From NCBI GenBank assembly GCA_037975125.1, contig CM075853.1, positions 34,618,613-34,682,612 of the forward strand: a stretch of 64,000 bases of DNA, written 5' to 3'. The translations under genes and the position numbers were made by a program. Numbering within the stretch: position 1 is the first letter of the stretch; the number at the start of each line of letters is the position of its first letter. Source of the stretch: Latrodectus hesperus (lineage: Eukaryota > Arthropoda > Arachnida > Araneae > Theridiidae). This document shows, in pieces, positions 46,278-58,689 of the stretch. The notes under the pieces were generated by a model. The model was not told the origin of the DNA. It made no database searches and saw only the letters and a list, made by a program, of their open reading frames with translations.

Positions 46278-46317
46278 ATATAAACTGTCATATATATATA
46301 TATATGACAGTTTATAT
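46278..46317. repeat. Perfect 40-bp palindrome with a (TA)7 centre
   Basis: The 13-bp arms atataaactgtca (46278-46290) and its reverse complement (46305-46317) flank alternating TA. The left flank gtataaatataaact recurs directly at about 46330-46345, so a local direct duplication is superimposed. Confidence 0.9.
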
Positions 46318-46345
46318 GTATAAATATATGTATAAATATAAACTA

Positions 46346-47575
46346 TATATCTGATATTGAATTTAAGCATTTGGTAATTTTCTATTAATTTTAATTATAT
46401 CATTTCACTTCAACTATACATTGATATTTATAGTTATTTCAATTACATATTTATGCACAGAAAATTATTGTTGTAATGTTTATGTCAAAACGATATTAAG
46501 TTGGTGTGGCATATAAAATGTAAGTATCTGATGTATCAGTCCTGAGTTTTGGGATTAATAAATGTAATTAATTGTTTCTTTTCTTCGATTGGTTTATAGA
46601 GCTGAAGGTAATTAGTAAACTATAATAACTAATAATAAGAAACAAAATCAATTTTGAAATTTAAATTGATATTCAAATGTACAAATATAACAAGAATTGC
46701 ATTTTAGAATATAATCCTGGAATTAGTAAAAAACAGGATTCTTTACAGTTTCAAAACCAGTAAATAGTATCAATATCTACTATGTAGAGTCTGTTTTTTA
46801 TATTTACTGAGTTTAAATTCATTTGAGACAAATTGCATAAATCAGTAATGATAACTTCCATTATGATGTAAAAATTTGCAAAAATTTTATTGAAAAATGT
46901 ATTGAGAAATTTGGACACTTTATGATGTAACTAAACATATTAATTTAAATTCATTACATTTGTTATTGTAAAAATTCATTGATATCACTTTGTTAGTATG
47001 CTGAGAAGGCGTAAAGGAGAAATTGCCGACAAGAACCAGCGAATTGTAATGAGTAAGATTTAGATATGCTTGAAATGCAAAATATATCATGATATTCTAT
47101 GGAATTCATGTTGGTTTTTATAGCTAATATACAATTATTATGTATGTAAGCATTATGTATAATATATTAGCTATTCAATTGTTTTATAATATAATGTTCT
47201 CTTAGTTTTTTCAATTGCATATACAGTAAAACTAACAGAAATCATAAATACTACTGTATATGGTAATACAAAAAGTATTCTTTCAATAAATTATTACAGC
47301 TTTTTTATTTCTTAAGAAAATTTGTATTTTACTCTTATTATGTTTAATGTTAAATAGTATTACTTGTGCAAATAAGTGAAGTGAGATCAATTAATATCCA
47401 ATATTTTATATTTAAAAATAAAACTAAATCATATAAAGTATAAAAATAAAATTTATAAATGTAGGTATTAAGTTGTTTAAAATTTTCTCTAAAATTTCCA
47501 AAGCAGAAATTATTTTAAAATTATATGCAAGTGCAAGTCACATGCCTAAGTTTATTTTCTTTTAACAATTGTTTA
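46346..47575. other. A+T-rich non-coding DNA
   Basis: Nothing recognisable before the large TA array. Confidence 0.55.
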
Positions 47576-48025
<450 letters not shown>

Positions 48026-48120
48026 AAATGCAAAGTTAGATGTATAACCAAGAGCACAAGAATATATAAAGATATAAATGTAAAGTTAGACATATAACCA
48101 AAAGCACAAGAATACATAAA
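48026..48120. repeat. Two-copy 50-bp tandem repeat in the element leader
   Basis: Two adjacent copies share aaagttaga..tataacca and agcacaagaata blocks with a 50-bp offset (about 48026-48075 and 48076-48120) and a few substitutions. They are the first unique sequence after the TA array, so they may mark the 5' end of the element or a partial tandem insertion, which is common in Penelope-like elements. Confidence 0.85.
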
Positions 48121-48242
48121 ATTTTAAGTTTTAAGTTTAGCAGTATATTTAGCGCAAAAGCAGCTTGAATAGTATTACTAAGATATAGTTAATAGTATAA
48201 TTTATAAAATATAATGAAACAAAATACAATGAAAAATGCCAA

Positions 48243-48404
48243 ATGGAAAATAGTACATTGAAAAATTAAATGCCAAAAGTAGAATATCAAATGGAAGACA
48301 ACACATTGAAATATTAAAGCATTGAAATATTAAATGGAAAACAATTTATTGAAATATCAAATGGAAAATAACACATTGAAAAGAATACAATAAAAAGAAT
48401 TACA
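48243..48404 (+). repeat. 27-bp tandem repeats upstream of the ORF
   Basis: Units starting atggaaaa and containing acattgaaatat recur from ATGs at 48243, 48270, 48291, 48334 and 48361, with a basic 27-bp step and shorter deviant units between. Each unit could encode a 9-residue MEN..LKY. peptide, but in-frame TAA codons close most of them. The TTG that opens the long ORF lies in the last partial copy of the same acattgaaa motif. Confidence 0.75.
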
Positions 48405-49589
48405 TTGAAAACACTTCAAAGAAAGATAAATATAAATGGAATAAATGTTTTGGAGTTACAAGTATTAAATCTAAATTTTACAAAAAAATTTACATTTAAT
48501 TCTTGTAACTCCAAACTCTGTAAGACATGTCCTAAATTCAATACATCGCAAATTGATAATTCCTATACTTTAAATAAAGCCAGTAAAGCTTACAATGTTA
48601 TATATATGATTGAATGCAAAATTTGTAAATTTAAATATATTGGACATACTTCTAACAATATTAATATGCGCATAAACCTACACAGATCTAATATTAAAAA
48701 TTATAATAATAACAAAAGTTATAACATTGAATTTGAACATTTCAAAATACATAGTTTCGATAATATTACTATAACTATTTTAGATATTGAAATCGACATT
48801 AATTTACGACTAATTAAAGAAAATCAATATATTATTTATTATAAAACCTTAGTATCATTTGGACTTAATGAATTATTTAACAATTTGAAAATTAACTATA
48901 AAAACACAAAATCATTTATGTACTTTAAACCTAATAATAAAAAAACTAAAAGATATAAATTAATAAGACTGGATGGTAGAAAAATTAATAAAACTTATAA
49001 CAATTACAATCTAAATAACTTTATATATTGGAATAATAAAATATACGAATTAGAAGGTCAGTTTGTTAACACCTATAATTTTTCATTTTGTAAAAACTTT
49101 ATTATGAGCTTAAACAAAAAACAATGTATTTTTCTTTTAGAATTTTTGAATAATTTTAACTTTAATAATGAGCATTTTAAGATTTTAATTTTTGACATTT
49201 TTAAATATAAAATAAGTAAACTAAATATAAATTCTAATAAAAATATCAAATCAGATTATTTTGTTATTAACTTTAAACATCCATTATATGATAAAATTGG
49301 ATTTTCGAATATTATTAAGGAGCTTGAACATATATTTCCGTTAAATAATAATGAAATTAAATGTACCTTTAAATATGATCTACCCATTGGTAGACATATA
49401 TTTAATTATAATAAATTCTGCTGTAATATAAATATAAATAAAGAAAGTACAGATTGCTTTTGTGATAACCCAAATTACAGTAAATTTGTAGATTCAACTT
49501 TTGGTCACATAATAACTGGAAATACTGAAATTATATTAAATAATGAATTAAAAAATATCGTTAATAAAGGTAAAAATTTCGACCTATAA
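48405..49589 (+). CDS. Naiad ORF, part 1: GIY-YIG endonuclease and CxC linker
   Basis: This encodes the N-terminal half (394 codons) of the retroelement polyprotein. GIY-YIG domain: VIY at residues 65-67, YIG at 78-80, catalytic Arg89 and the Glu of LIKENQ at 139. Cys71/Cys74 with His112/His116 would supply the CCHH zinc-binding set found in most Penelope-like endonucleases, and Cys34, Cys39 and Cys42 precede the domain. CFC at residues 351-353 is the CxC linker that marks N-terminal-endonuclease Penelope-like elements. The endonuclease should nick DNA to prime reverse transcription. The frame opens after a TAA at 48369 and has no ATG before Met68, inside the GIY-YIG core, so initiation is unclear: TTG at 48405, a lost ATG, or an upstream leader. 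The codon after GKNF starts the overlap with part 2. Confidence 0.85.
   Translation: MKTLQRKININGINVLELQVLNLNFTKKFTFNSCNSKLCKTCPKFNTSQIDNSYTLNKASKAYNVIYMIECKICKFKYIGHTSNNINMRINLHRSNIKNYNNNKSYNIEFEHFKIHSFDNITITILDIEIDINLRLIKENQYIIYYKTLVSFGLNELFNNLKINYKNTKSFMYFKPNNKKTKRYKLIRLDGRKINKTYNNYNLNNFIYWNNKIYELEGQFVNTYNFSFCKNFIMSLNKKQCIFLLEFLNNFNFNNEHFKILIFDIFKYKISKLNINSNKNIKSDYFVINFKHPLYDKIGFSNIIKELEHIFPLNNNEIKCTFKYDLPIGRHIFNYNKFCCNININKESTDCFCDNPNYSKFVDSTFGHIITGNTEIILNNELKNIVNKGKNFDL
48449..48515 (+). repeat. 30-bp hairpin inside the 5' end of the Naiad ORF
   Basis: The arms 48449-48478 and 48486-48515 pair over 30 positions with two mismatches around a 7-nt loop (48479-48485). The arms encode about residues 15-37, including the first Cys of the endonuclease lead-in. 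It could be an RNA structure near the start of translation or an inverted duplication created by template switching. Confidence 0.9.
49574..49580 (+). promoter_or_regulatory. Possible -1 ribosomal slippery heptamer A AAT TTC
   Basis: In the part 1 frame the codons are GGT AAA AAT TTC GAC. The seven bases from 49574 fit the X XXY YYZ slippery rule. A -1 slip there gives exactly the frame that continues into the reverse transcriptase, with the part 1 stop only two codons further on (49587-49589). No strong downstream stem or pseudoknot is visible in the A+T-rich sequence that follows, and Penelope-like elements normally have one uninterrupted ORF, so a simple one-base deletion is at least as likely. 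Confidence 0.35.
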
Positions 49590-50917
49590 ACTATTATAAC
49601 CACAAACAAATTTTAAAATTTTTTATTAATGATATCGATACATTTATTTTTAAAACCTCTAATATTTATTCAATTCCAATAGAATATTTCTCACAATGGA
49701 AATGGAACTTCTACCACAAATTTAAAACAAATATAAATAACTTAAAATTTGAAGGAATAAATAAAAAATATCTAAAAAAGCATATAAAAGAAATACAAAA
49801 TCTTTTCATTATCACACCAGTAGATAAAGCTTTTAATAATTACGCATTTATTTGCAAAAAATTTTACCACCAATTACTTAACGAAGAAATTTCCAATTCA
49901 ATTACTTACAAAATTATTAATTCAAATAAAACAACAATTTTTAAAAAAATTCTTGCATTTGCAAAAAAACTTAAAATTAAAAACATAAACTTTAAAATTC
50001 CATACATTACAATATATCCAAAATTCCATAAAAAACCTGTTAAATTTCGTTTCATTACTTGTGGAAGCAACACATATGCAGATAAATTTGGTAATCTATT
50101 CTCTTATTATTTAAATTTAATCTTAGACAACATTAATAATTCAAATAATACATGGATAATTAAGAATAATAAACCTATAATTGAATTTATTTCCGCCAAT
50201 GAAATTAATGATGTTTCCACTTATGATTTCAAAGATTTATTTACCAGTATTCCACTTGATAAACTTTTTGATATTATTATGTTTAATTTTTATGACTTTA
50301 ATTCAATATTGGATATCGATATAAATTTTTGGAAAGACTTAAGTTTATTTTGTATTTACAATAATTATATTTTTTATGGAGAAAATATTTATTTACAAGT
50401 TAACGGCATTTCCCAGGGTTCCAAATTTTCAAGTATATTGGCAAATTTATTTTTAAACTACTATGAAAAATCATTTATTATACAAATGCCTTTTGCTTAT
50501 AGATATATTGACGATTTAATAGTTTTTAATTGCCTGGAATTCGATAGAATTTACAATAATATATATCCTAAGGAATTAAAATTAATTAAAACCAATATTG
50601 ATAACTTAAAAACTGAATTTCTAGATATTTCAATTACTATAAAAGAAAACTACACATTTACTGACATTTATGATAAAACTAATAATTTTAATTTCAAAGT
50701 TAATAAGATGATTTTCTGGAATTCAAACATTTCAATTAAAATTTATAAAAATATTATTTTTAATCAACTTAATAGAATATATAATATATGTAATAATTTA
50801 AATAATATTAATAAACAAAAAAACAGACTAGAAAATATTTTAACTCATAATGACATTCCAACTAAATTTATTAAACACTATTTGGCTAGTAGAGCATTGC
50901 TTATAAGAGTGAAGTAA
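49580..50917 (+). CDS. Naiad ORF, part 2: telomerase-related reverse transcriptase (-1 frame)
   Basis: It continues the polyprotein in the -1 frame, open from 49580 to the TAA ending at 50917 (445 codons) with no internal stop. The entry RPINYYN follows GKNF of part 1, which together match the 'KG.NF.P' start of the Penelope-like reverse transcriptase core. Next come KFRFITCGS (about 50042-50068), motif A TYDFKDLFTSIP with its Asp at 50225-50227, motif B NGISQGSKFSSILANLFL (from 50402), and motif C YIDD at 50504-50515. All catalytic Asp residues are present. The C-terminus ends KHYLASRALLIRVK with no second endonuclease domain, as expected when GIY-YIG is N-terminal. Either a recent one-base deletion or programmed frameshifting separates it from part 1. 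Confidence 0.85.
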   Translation, partial: RPINYYNHKQILKFFINDIDTFIFKTSNIYSIPIEYFSQWKWNFYHKFKTNINNLKFEGINKKYLKKHIKEIQNLFIITPVDKAFNNYAFICKKFYHQLLNEEISNSITYKIINSNKTTIFKKILAFAKKLKIKNINFKIPYITIYPKFHKKPVKFRFITCGSNTYADKFGNLFSYYLNLILDNINNSNNTWIIKNNKPIIEFISANEINDVSTYDFKDLFTSIPLDKLFDIIMFNFYDFNSILDIDINFWKDLSLFCIYNNYIFYGENIYLQVNGISQGSKFSSILANLFLNYYEKSFIIQMPFAYRYIDDLIVFNCLEFDRIYNNIYPKELKLIKTNIDNLKTEFLDISITIKENYTFTDIYDKTNNFNFKVNKMIFWNSNISIKIYKNIIFNQLNRIYNICNNLNNINKQKNRLENILTHNDIPTKFIKHYLASRALLIRVK

Positions 50918-51559
<642 letters not shown>

Positions 51560-53141
51560 ATAAATTATTTTTCACGATTATAACAATTATTCAACAAAGA
51601 AATATTATCTAAGCAAATATCAAATATATTTTATAATATATTTGCATAAATAAATATTACAAAACACTGATTATGTGTGTCCCAAGAATTCAGTCTGCAT
51701 GAAATTTTTGCAGTAAAAAGAATAAAATTTGCGCATAACTTTTCTTTTGAAGATGAAAAGTAATTCATTATAGCATAAAATATTTAAGTGCTTAGAGATA
51801 TCATCATTTATGTTTTCGGAAAGAAATATATACTTTTCCAATTTACTTTGGTAAATCATTTGCAGTACAGATTGAAAAAAAATATATTTTTATATAATAT
51901 ATATATTTTTTTGTTTAAAATAATAACTTCTCTAATTTATTTAAAGATCCTCAAATATAATTGATGTTCACACTACTTATTCTGTTTCATGAAGAGTGTA
52001 ATATTCCTATTATAGGTAAATATTTATTCAAACTGTATCAGTATTTTATTTTTCTTTATTTAAACTCTCATATTTATGTTAAAATAATAATAAATAAGAA
52101 TGCAATACCGCAAAATTTCAATGTAATTTTATATGATTTTATGATTGTTATTAATTACAATGTAAATATAAAAAAACTTATTCATTTCAGTTTGTGCCAA
52201 AGGGATTTACCTTATTTAAAAACTCGATATTCTCTTATTTTGTCCGATTAAATTTTTAATAATAAATTTTACAGCAAGCATTGTAGAATATGAATGGAAA
52301 TACGAATTAAAAATATAATAAAATTAAATTTAATATAATTGAATAATTACTGATATTTATTACTATTAACTTCAAAAGAAGTCCATATTATATAACAACA
52401 TATTTAAATGATAAATTTATGTAAGCAAAAGATATATCTATATTAAAAAATGAAGTTTCTTTTATATTTTGTATATGTTAATGAATTTTTAATACATGCT
52501 TAGAAAAATTTTCCCCTAAGAAATGGTTAAAGCAACAAAAATAAGGAATCTTCGACTAAAAGAAAAATAATTCACTGAAATTTAGGCAAAAGGTATTTTT
52601 TAACTCTTAAATCTTTAATTTAATTAAACAACCTTTTTGAGCAGCCATACTTTAGAAATATCTAAAGTATTATAAATAAAATTATTATTTTATTTTAAAG
52701 CAAGTATTTTAATACAAATTTTAATATGGATTTTAAATATTTATAGTAATGATTTAAGATTTCTAAATAGCAGCACCGATTAATTTTTTCAATATGTATC
52801 TTATTAACTGTAAGCAATTGGTCAAAAATGTTTCTGGGAAGAAACATATAAAAAGAGAAAAATGAACTAGGAAATAAAAATGATAATATTGATAACATGT
52901 AGGAAAATACATATTAAATCAATAACCTATTCATTTTTACGCAGTTACAATTTTAAATTGAATTTTACGCTTTTATATTAAAAATTTGTTTTACAGATAA
53001 TTTAATTATTCGTTAAGTAAAAATTTAAAAATTAAAGTATCAGCCTTTCGCTTTAACTGATCTAGTCAAATCAAATATCAAAATAGTCGTAAAAGTAAAA
53101 CAATATATTGTAATGTATTCATATGTTAAGTGAAGTGATAC
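51560..53141. other. A+T-rich non-coding DNA
   Basis: No gene or element was recognised. The frames at 51671-51859, 51961-52251 and 52695-52898 lack any motif. Confidence 0.6.
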
Positions 53142-53300
53142 TGTTCTGGTTGTACGTATAAAAAAGAAATGATGAATGATGATGTTCTGGTTGTACATAT
53201 AGAAATGAAATGATGTATAAAAAAGAAGTGATGAAAAGATGAAATTCAGAATATTTAGAAACTTGTTTCTTAGAATATTTAGAAACTTGTTTTCTTAGAA
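53142..53300. repeat. Short tandem duplications (41-bp and 24-bp periods)
   Basis: tgttctggttgtac recurs at 53142 and 53183 (41-bp step), followed by repeated aaaaaagaa.tgatga blocks. Just downstream agaatatttagaaacttg recurs at 53248 and 53272 (24-bp step). Confidence 0.85.
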
Positions 53301-56300
53301 TAACTTATATTTATTCGGTGATATCTGATATTTACTTAAAACTAATTTTATATCATAATCTGAAATATTTTAAATGGTAAGACTATCATTTAATATACAT
53401 ATAAAATTATTTTATAAAGTTAGTTTATATTTTTACATAAATATTCTTTATGAAATTTTTGTAAGTAAAACATATTAAATACATGATTTCTAAGAAAGCA
53501 TTTTTAACAATGATCATATAAGATAAGCCAAAAATCTTGGTATTCTGGTTAAAAGTTGAAAACAACATCTTATTAGAAATTTGGCTCGTTCTGCAAGGAT
53601 GAATATTTTCTTTGATGTAGCTGAAATACGTTAAATATTTGAAAATGCAAATATGTTAGTTTTGTTTCATTTTACTATAATTTCCCAAAATATTAAAAAA
53701 AGAAAACCTCGTTTCGTTGAATCTCTATCCAGACAGAACTATTTTATGTTTCTTCATATGTTTGTTGCTTTGATGTCCAAAGTTAATATGCTTTGCTTTC
53801 TTTTATTTGCATACATCATTTATCTTTTACATATTTGCCAATATTCAAAACAAGTTCATAAGATTGCTCTAAGGCATATTCTCAGATAAACACTAAATTT
53901 ATATATTTCGAATAAAGCCTTTTGTATAAATATTTATTTTAAATGTATAATTCCTTAGGCAAAATTTGTCTTTCTTAATATTTCAAACTTATTCATGTTA
54001 CTTCATGCTAAAATAATAATAACATGTACAAATAAGTAAGTAATTAAATCGTATTTGGAGTTTTCTATGAAACGTATAATTAATTTGCAGTTCCGATATC
54101 TAAACAAATATTTGAAATAAATGCAATTAAAATCTTAAAAGTAATAAATTACTGGATTTAAATTCATAATTCAAAAGTTTAATCTCGTGTATTAAACAGT
54201 TCCTCTTAAAATAAGATGCTTATTTGGTGAAGAATTGTGATGAACTATATGAAAGTGTTTGTTAAAGTATTATATGATGCGTTAAAGTTTTTAACAATGT
54301 TTGTACTCATAAATAAGATTTAAGTTCCAACTATACATTCATTGCAAGATTTTTTTATTAACAGCTAATATTGAAGTTATTTAATTAAAACTCTCTTTGA
54401 TTTCTTAATACGTGCATTTTTTTCAAAAAATATCTTTTTATAAGTATGCAATAATACATTTTTTATTAAAAGAAATCGCATAACAGTTTAGATATTCTTA
54501 TTATCATAATAAAATAATATTAATTAATATAAAATGAGCTTGTTTCTATTACTTACCTTTCATTAAATCATGGTAGTAAACCTTATTCTAAAGTGAACTT
54601 CAAGAAATTTCATAACTTTTCCTCTATTGTGAAATAAAATAATGACGCCTAATTATATTTACCAGATTCCTTTATCAACTGATTGAGAATTGTAAATTTG
54701 CGAAATTAAATGTATTTAATGTCAGCCAACACAATTTTACTTGTCTGAATACGTTTGAACATGATATTGATGTCCTACAATTACCCAGGGGCAATTTTAT
54801 TACTGGTTTCATCTTGCATAGAACTTGAACAAGAGAATTTAAAGTATGCTTAAAATAATATGAATATCTAGCTGATGCAAACATATATAATGATAAATTA
54901 ATCATTATATGTTTATTGCAATAATTTTTTATGTTAATGTTTCTTATGTTCATATATTTTCATATTAACTAAAATGTGTGCTTTGCATATATCATTGTCT
55001 AAAAGCATATTAAGTAATTTTTTTATATTTCACATGGTTTTATAAGAAACAAATGGAGAATGTTCCCATTTAACATTTTATGAATTATTTATTTACTGTG
55101 AATGTTTGTTAGAAATATCTTTTTGTACACATATTATCGATATAAACGTTTCATGCCATTTGTCATTAGTATTTTACTTCGTAAATCAAATGTGATGAAT
55201 ATCTACAAAAATTGTTTATTATGTCTTTAGTTTGATATCTTTTACTTTGAAAATAATGTCAAAGTCAGGAATTATACAATTTTAAAGTACGCGCTACTAT
55301 TTTATCTTTCTAATTCGCTTAATTAATAAGTATTTATAAAATGGAGGATGTTTCACTTGAAATTTTGTGATAAGGAATGATTAGAATCTATTATGATTTC
55401 CTAAGCATTTACAATAAGTTTGTAGATTATTAAAACTTAACAAATAATTTTTTAAATAATTTACTTTTCCTAGGCAAGCTAATGTTCATGAATATATATT
55501 AAAAAGGAAGTTTCATAAGAAATTTAGATTGCTATGTACAAATGCGAATACATTTTTGAAGAAGATGAAACTGTGCAATTACTATGCATAAATCCAAAAA
55601 AAACTTAAAATGGATTTAATAGAGAAAATCTTAGCAATTTAAAATATTATACTAAGATTGTGCATTACATTTGTCGTATATTGTTTGAATTTTTTTTAAA
55701 GCTAATGTTAAAAAGTAAAAGATTTCTAAATGGTATATAAGAAAGGAAATCAGCGATTTGATTCAATATTTTAATAAGAATAAATTTCGTGAAAATTATA
55801 TAATTTTTATAATAGTTTTTTGATTATAGCAAAACGAATCAAAACCAAATGCTTATAATGTGTCTTTTTTATTATAATATATATTTACAATATAAAGAAA
55901 ACTACACAACTTTAATAAAACAATTATCCTCTGAATTTGTCTCATTGCTTTTCTTTTTAAATGTAGACATTTCGGTGAAGAAGAAAATAAAACTGTATTA
56001 GGTGTTTTTTACGATGTATAAAATAGTAATTTATAGTAATTAATACCTTATCTTTTGAAAATAAATGTATTAATGAATTTTAAATTTGTGTACAATTTTT
56101 TCAATTATAAATCGTAAACTAAAAATATTTTAATAAACTTTAATTTATTACCAGTAAAAAAGGTACTGTCTTTAATATAATGAATGAAGATATTATATTA
56201 TTAAAATTCATATTTAAATTTTGCATTACTGTATTAAAAATTCAGCTCTTTACTCATACATCATTAAATGATTTTAAAGTTATACAAGCTAAAAACAATT

Positions 56301-58689
56301 TCTTCAATGTGTTTCAACTCTCTTTTAAATGAAAATATATCAGAAAATTAAAATATTTAATTAAATAAATGCTGTGGCATATAATAAACTTAAAGTATTT
56401 TTTGCTTTAAAGCACTGTATAAAATTATTAGTATTACATGCTAATTTCTTGCAATATATTTTCGAACTAAAAGCTTAAAAGCTATAACAAAAATGTTGTC
56501 TTTTAATCCAAAATATGTAGTTTATTGTAACAAAAATGTAAAATGATATTTTCTGGGTTTTAAGGCCAAATACATTAACACACATGTACATAGTTCTCAG
56601 AAAACAAATAAATAAAAATCCTTCTTTTCCCTAAATTATATAAATATAAAAACTGTGAATAATACATTCATATATAAATCATTGCTAAAAATTGTGAAGA
56701 AATAGATTATTTTTGACATAACTATAAAATAATCAGTTCTGTGCAAAAAATATATTTCGCTGAGTTCATTTGTATGTTTGTTTCCTTCTTCTAATCTTAG
56801 TTATTTCTTCTGAGAAAATTATCTTTTCTTTGCCAGTGCATTTTTTCTGGAGTTTTGTTTAGACACAAAAGACTAGCATATATTGTCAGGAAATTCTTGC
56901 GGGATTATTTGCTTCCACATAAATTCCCGAATGAAGATTTTTTTTTACATTCTTCTAATGCGTATCATTGTCAGCTGTAACTGAATCTTTTGAGTACTTC
57001 CTGCAGCAAATTGATATTTCACCCTATCTGCGCAATGGAGATCCTCACAACAGAACCAAGTATTTTCGTGGATCAGAGAAAATTATGACAAAATTAATGT
57101 TGATAAAGTATATACCACTCATTTCCATCGCTTCTTCTGTGACGTAATAAATATTGAACTATTTCATTATTTTAATACATTTTAAATATAAAAGTTTAAA
57201 ATGTAAAAATGTACGAAGTAACTTTTAGTGAAAAAGCTTTATTTTTTAAATAATATAAAATATCTCTAGGTATGACGCATTTCCTTTATTAGAATAAAGT
57301 TCAAGAATTTTAAAATAGAGATTACGTTTTAGTTAAAAAGAACCAAACATAACATTTTTACTAGAAATATAACATTCAAAAGAACCTACGTGGGCTGTAT
57401 CTATATGTCTTTATTTTATTGAGTTTGTACTGATATCTATCAAAAACTATAAATAAGTATCTGAAGATCAATATTAATGAATCTAAGGTGATGTCACTTC
57501 GAAACATGATCTTATTTTGTATTTTCGGAGATTATTTCTACCAATACAGGAAAAGGAGAGTAACATGAAAGTTATGATAAAATAATTAAATATAGTTTCC
57601 AAGTTGTGTATAATAGGACATTAATTTCTTATAAGGAGGTTTTCTAAAAATAATAATCTCTCCTTTGAATTGACTATAAAAATAAATAAATATTTTATCA
57701 CTATAAATCTAACCCATATATTTTAAGATTATCTTTCGATATTAAAGACGTTAGAAACAGAATTGAATCTTAAATTTTATGAAATAACCTCCTTAAATAC
57801 TATATATAGATGGAACTATCCTCATATAAAACAGTCTTATATTTTGAATTACTTTATTTAATTATATAATTCTTTGGATTACACTATTATATTATTTCCA
57901 TAGCTGAATCTTCTAATTTTTCTTATCAAAATTATGAACGATAATAATTTAAACGAGTTTTTATACTTATAAAGTTTAATTATATTCTGAAAAAAGAATT
58001 CAATCATGTTTTAATTTAATCAATCATAAATCCAGTTTATTCAAAAAAATTTTTAAATCTGTGGTTTTCGTTGTTTGAGTAATTAGTTTGTCCAAATGCA
58101 ACTAATGCAAGCTTTCTTAACTTAACGAAATATAAACGAGTTTGCATTATAAAAGAAAGTTTCATAAACATTGCCAGGAAAATTATATATAACTCAATGC
58201 AATTACAGCAAATTTATATCACAAATAAGAAAAGGAAGTAATATTAAAGTATTACCTAAAAATGAGATATTTTAGAAACAAAGAGTGGAGGAGTGACTAA
58301 TATATTATCAATATATTTTAGGATATATTTTCAATAAGGATATATTTTCAATGAACATATCTTGGACATGTGGAATATTTTTCTGACAATCAAAAGCAAA
58401 AATTAATGTATACATTAAAAATATTAAATAAGTACTTACTTTTTCCTAAGAATTAGTTGCAAATTAAGTTTAAATTCACTACACTTGTACAAGAAATATT
58501 ATCTTTTCTATTTTTATTATTTTTAATTATTGAAATATTATTTTTTAAAAATGAAAGTATGTAAAATTTACAAATATTTACAGTATTATTCTTAAATAGA
58601 TTTTTAATAATTGATGAATAATTTGTGGTGGCATAAGAGTGTTCTTTTTATTTTATTTTATTTGTGATTAATTGATATTAAATTAACTT
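53301..58689. other. A+T-rich non-coding DNA
   Basis: About 5.4 kb with no supported feature. The frames at 53653-53889 and 54675-54953 carry no recognisable domain. Confidence 0.6.

Noticed and set aside
48243..48404. CRISPR-like array
   Set aside because: The units are contiguous 27-bp tandem repeats without unique spacers, and the context is eukaryotic.
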